Shown here: positions 61,987-64,000 of the stretch, piece after piece
Layout of the letters: each line of letters opens with the position of its first letter
Position numbering within the stretch: the stretch's first letter is position 1
Assembly: GCF_027595985.1 (NCBI RefSeq)
Contig: NC_073302.1
Span: 395,798,403-395,862,402 of the forward strand
Length of the DNA stretch: 64,000 nucleotides
Reading direction: 5' to 3'
From: Sorex araneus
Taxonomy: Eukaryota; Chordata; Mammalia; Eulipotyphla; Soricidae
Notes under the pieces: generated by a model
The model's input: only the letters and a program-made list of their open reading frames with translations
What the model was told of the DNA's origin: nothing
Databases searched by the model: none
Program-made: the position numbers and the translations under genes

Positions 61987-63479
61987 AAACTTTTTTGCTG
62001 TTTTTTTTTTTTCAGATTTCCAAAATCAGTCATCTTTACAATTGAAATTGAATGTTCCACTTTCTAACTTAAAGCATGCTACTGGGAAATATGACTACCA
62101 ACTGAATTATCTGAATTATTTACTAAAGTAAATAAAGACAATGCTTTCAGTTCATAAAATGATATTCAAAATGTGAGGAAATGTGAGTGAAAATGAAATA
62201 CTAGGCATCATTCTCTGTCAGACCTGAAAATTCTGTTAAATCTTAAACATTATTCTGAAGATTTTAGCTGTTATGCATGGGAAACACAAACTGTTCACTT
62301 GGTCTGCAAATGATGAGATTTTTACTATTATCTTTGAAAGAAAGTATTCATTTTTAAGCCACTATTTCAAATTTTTATGGACATTTTCTTGTACCCTAAT
62401 TGCTTGCTATGCTATCTTTCATAAATAAACTGGCTCACATGCTTCAGAAGACACACATATATGTATATGTATTATTTTGGTAGGTTAAACTATCAAACTT
62501 ATGGTGTGTTTTTCATTAAATACAGGAAGAAAGAACCATTTGTGGTGAAATCCCAATAGAAAACATATTTACACCCCTCTGATCTCTATTCAAGTCTAGA
62601 TAATAATTTTTTGACTTGATTCTTGCTTTTCTAAAGTTCTTACTATTCACACTAATTGGGACTTGAATTTAAATTGTTACAGCAATTTAGAACATACCGC
62701 AGAATAACCTTTTAATGTGCATTTGGTACCAAGATTTGTATCTACTGAAATATAAGACTGCATTCTAAACAATTTATAAATTCAAGAAATAAGATATTGC
62801 ATGTATTTAAAAATGAAGCAGCTAAGTAAAAAGAATTGTTCTTAGGAGAAAATATTGAGAATTTTTTTCAGAATTACGTACCTATGCTGCTACAGATTTA
62901 CCAATTCCCATGCCAAATAAAGTGATAGGAGTGCTGCGAAAATTTAATGCTTGTTAGTGTTGGTGAATCACTGAGATCATAAATATAAACTGTTATAAAA
63001 CTTCAGAGCATTCTTTTGAGGGCCAGGCAAGGTTCACAGAGTCTACTCCTCTACTTACTTCCAGACATTTAGGATTCACATATCAAGCTTTTAATGGGAT
63101 TTCTATCTACCTGATGAAATCCTTATCAGACTTTTATTCAAAACAGTGGATATAATTATAGAAAGGGAAAAAGTATAAAGATTGTTATACATTTCTAATC
63201 AAAACATTTGTGAATTATCATTTAGATGTGCAAGATTGTTTATCTGCTTATTTCATGTCTGTAAGTTATCCAGATGACTCTGAAAGAAGGGAATAAAATT
63301 CCCTAAAAATTCCAGTTTTCACACAAGGCCCTAAATAATAAAGAAAACTAGTTAGTAATACTGATAGCCTAGTATTCCAAGTGGTGACTCTCCTGACTCA
63401 AAGTAAAGGGAAACAATTCCTTAGGACACACATGTCCATAGGTAACAGTACAGAGTTGGCTTGATGTAAAGAACTAAAG
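61987..63479. other. Intron 1, nothing recognised
   Basis: AT-rich sequence without lineage repeat or exon. Confidence 0.5.
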
Positions 63480-64000
63480 CTCGCCGAGGGGGGCGCGCAC
63501 TCGCGGGCTCTCCGGGCAGCTCTGTATCACCGCCCACGTTCGGTGCCCCGGAAACCCTGTGTGTGCTGTCGGTCCAGGGCAGGCGACGGAAGGAAGAAGG
63601 CCAAACTGGTTGCTTGATCAGTTTATTTCATTCTCTCTCCCTGCTTCTCTCCTGGCTCTCGGTCTCTCTCTAGATCTGTGGATCTGGCCCCCCAACCCAC
63701 TCTTCCAGCCTAGTTAAATCTCCCCAGCATGAGGGGGTTGGGGCGTACACATAGGTGTGGTCACAATCAATAGGGTAAGGTTCCTTTCCCTTAGGGGATG
63801 CTTCTCCTAGGACTTGATTCTCTTTCAGCAGGAGGATCCACCCAAGGGCAGAGTCCCATCAGTGTGTTTCTCTTCTCCTCAGCCAGCAAATATATAAGAA
63901 TTCATAATATTAATCATTTTGTATGGACACAATAAGAGATGCATTAAAGCTTATGGAATTGCTCTCCTGGGGCCATCTCAATCTCAGACTACAGTGCTCA
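63480..64000 (-). mobile_element. Possible endogenous-retrovirus LTR with leader fragment, antisense, cut by window end
   Basis: Composition changes abruptly to GC/CpG-rich at about 63480. In antisense reading it shows a TATA-like box (63891-63896), a long purine-rich stretch, an AATAAA signal (63622-63627), a G/T-containing segment, and around 63529-63548 a stretch that loosely resembles a lysine-tRNA primer-binding site. That order fits U3-R-U5 followed by leader, as in betaretrovirus-like (ERVK/IAP-type) elements. No retroviral gene is present in the window. The terminal dinucleotides and target duplication could not be fixed, so another CpG-rich retroelement is possible. Confidence 0.4.

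Overview
This is a non-coding-dominated window from a placental mammal nuclear genome: AT-rich, intron-bearing, and full of retrotransposon copies. The commonest repeat is a tRNA-headed SINE in two body types: a short type of about 170 bp and a long type of about 240-260 bp. I recognise both as typical of shrews (Soricidae, Sorex-like). The species call is inference from those SINEs and from a matching L1 3' end, not from any marker gene.

The only gene I can support is SEMA3A (semaphorin-3A), on the + strand. Its first coding exon ends at 43167 with a clean GT donor. It encodes 37 residues: a signal peptide and the start of the mature protein. Everything to the left is 5' flank and promoter. 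Everything to the right (43168-64000) is the start of intron 1, and I saw no second coding exon. Sequence around 42.33-43.06 kb looks like the promoter and 5' UTR, with a TATA-like box, a CT tract, a strong 3' splice-site look-alike at 42804 and two short upstream ORFs.

Layout. 0-19 kb: AT-rich intergenic DNA with scattered SINEs and, at 1.2-1.9 kb, an L1-tailed retroposon with a perfect target-site duplication. 19.0-23.2 kb: an L1 cluster. A minus-strand L1 3' portion is split by a 1.1 kb composite retroposon (17-bp target duplication, CpG-rich duplicated head). It abuts a plus-strand L1 3' portion head to head and is followed by an older L1 tail. 23-35 kb: sparse repeats, including an L1 3' end with target duplication (26.7-27.3 kb), a 35-bp x 4 tandem array and an L2-like fragment. 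35.46-50.95 kb: about 15.5 kb around SEMA3A exon 1 with no recognisable lineage SINE or L1. 51-63.5 kb: intron with SINEs, MIR-like relics and a long GAAA microsatellite. 63.48-64.0 kb: an abrupt GC-rich segment resembling an antisense endogenous-retrovirus LTR, cut by the window edge.

Almost all other open reading frames in the window are L1 remnants, SINE translations, microsatellite translations or chance ORFs in AT-rich DNA.
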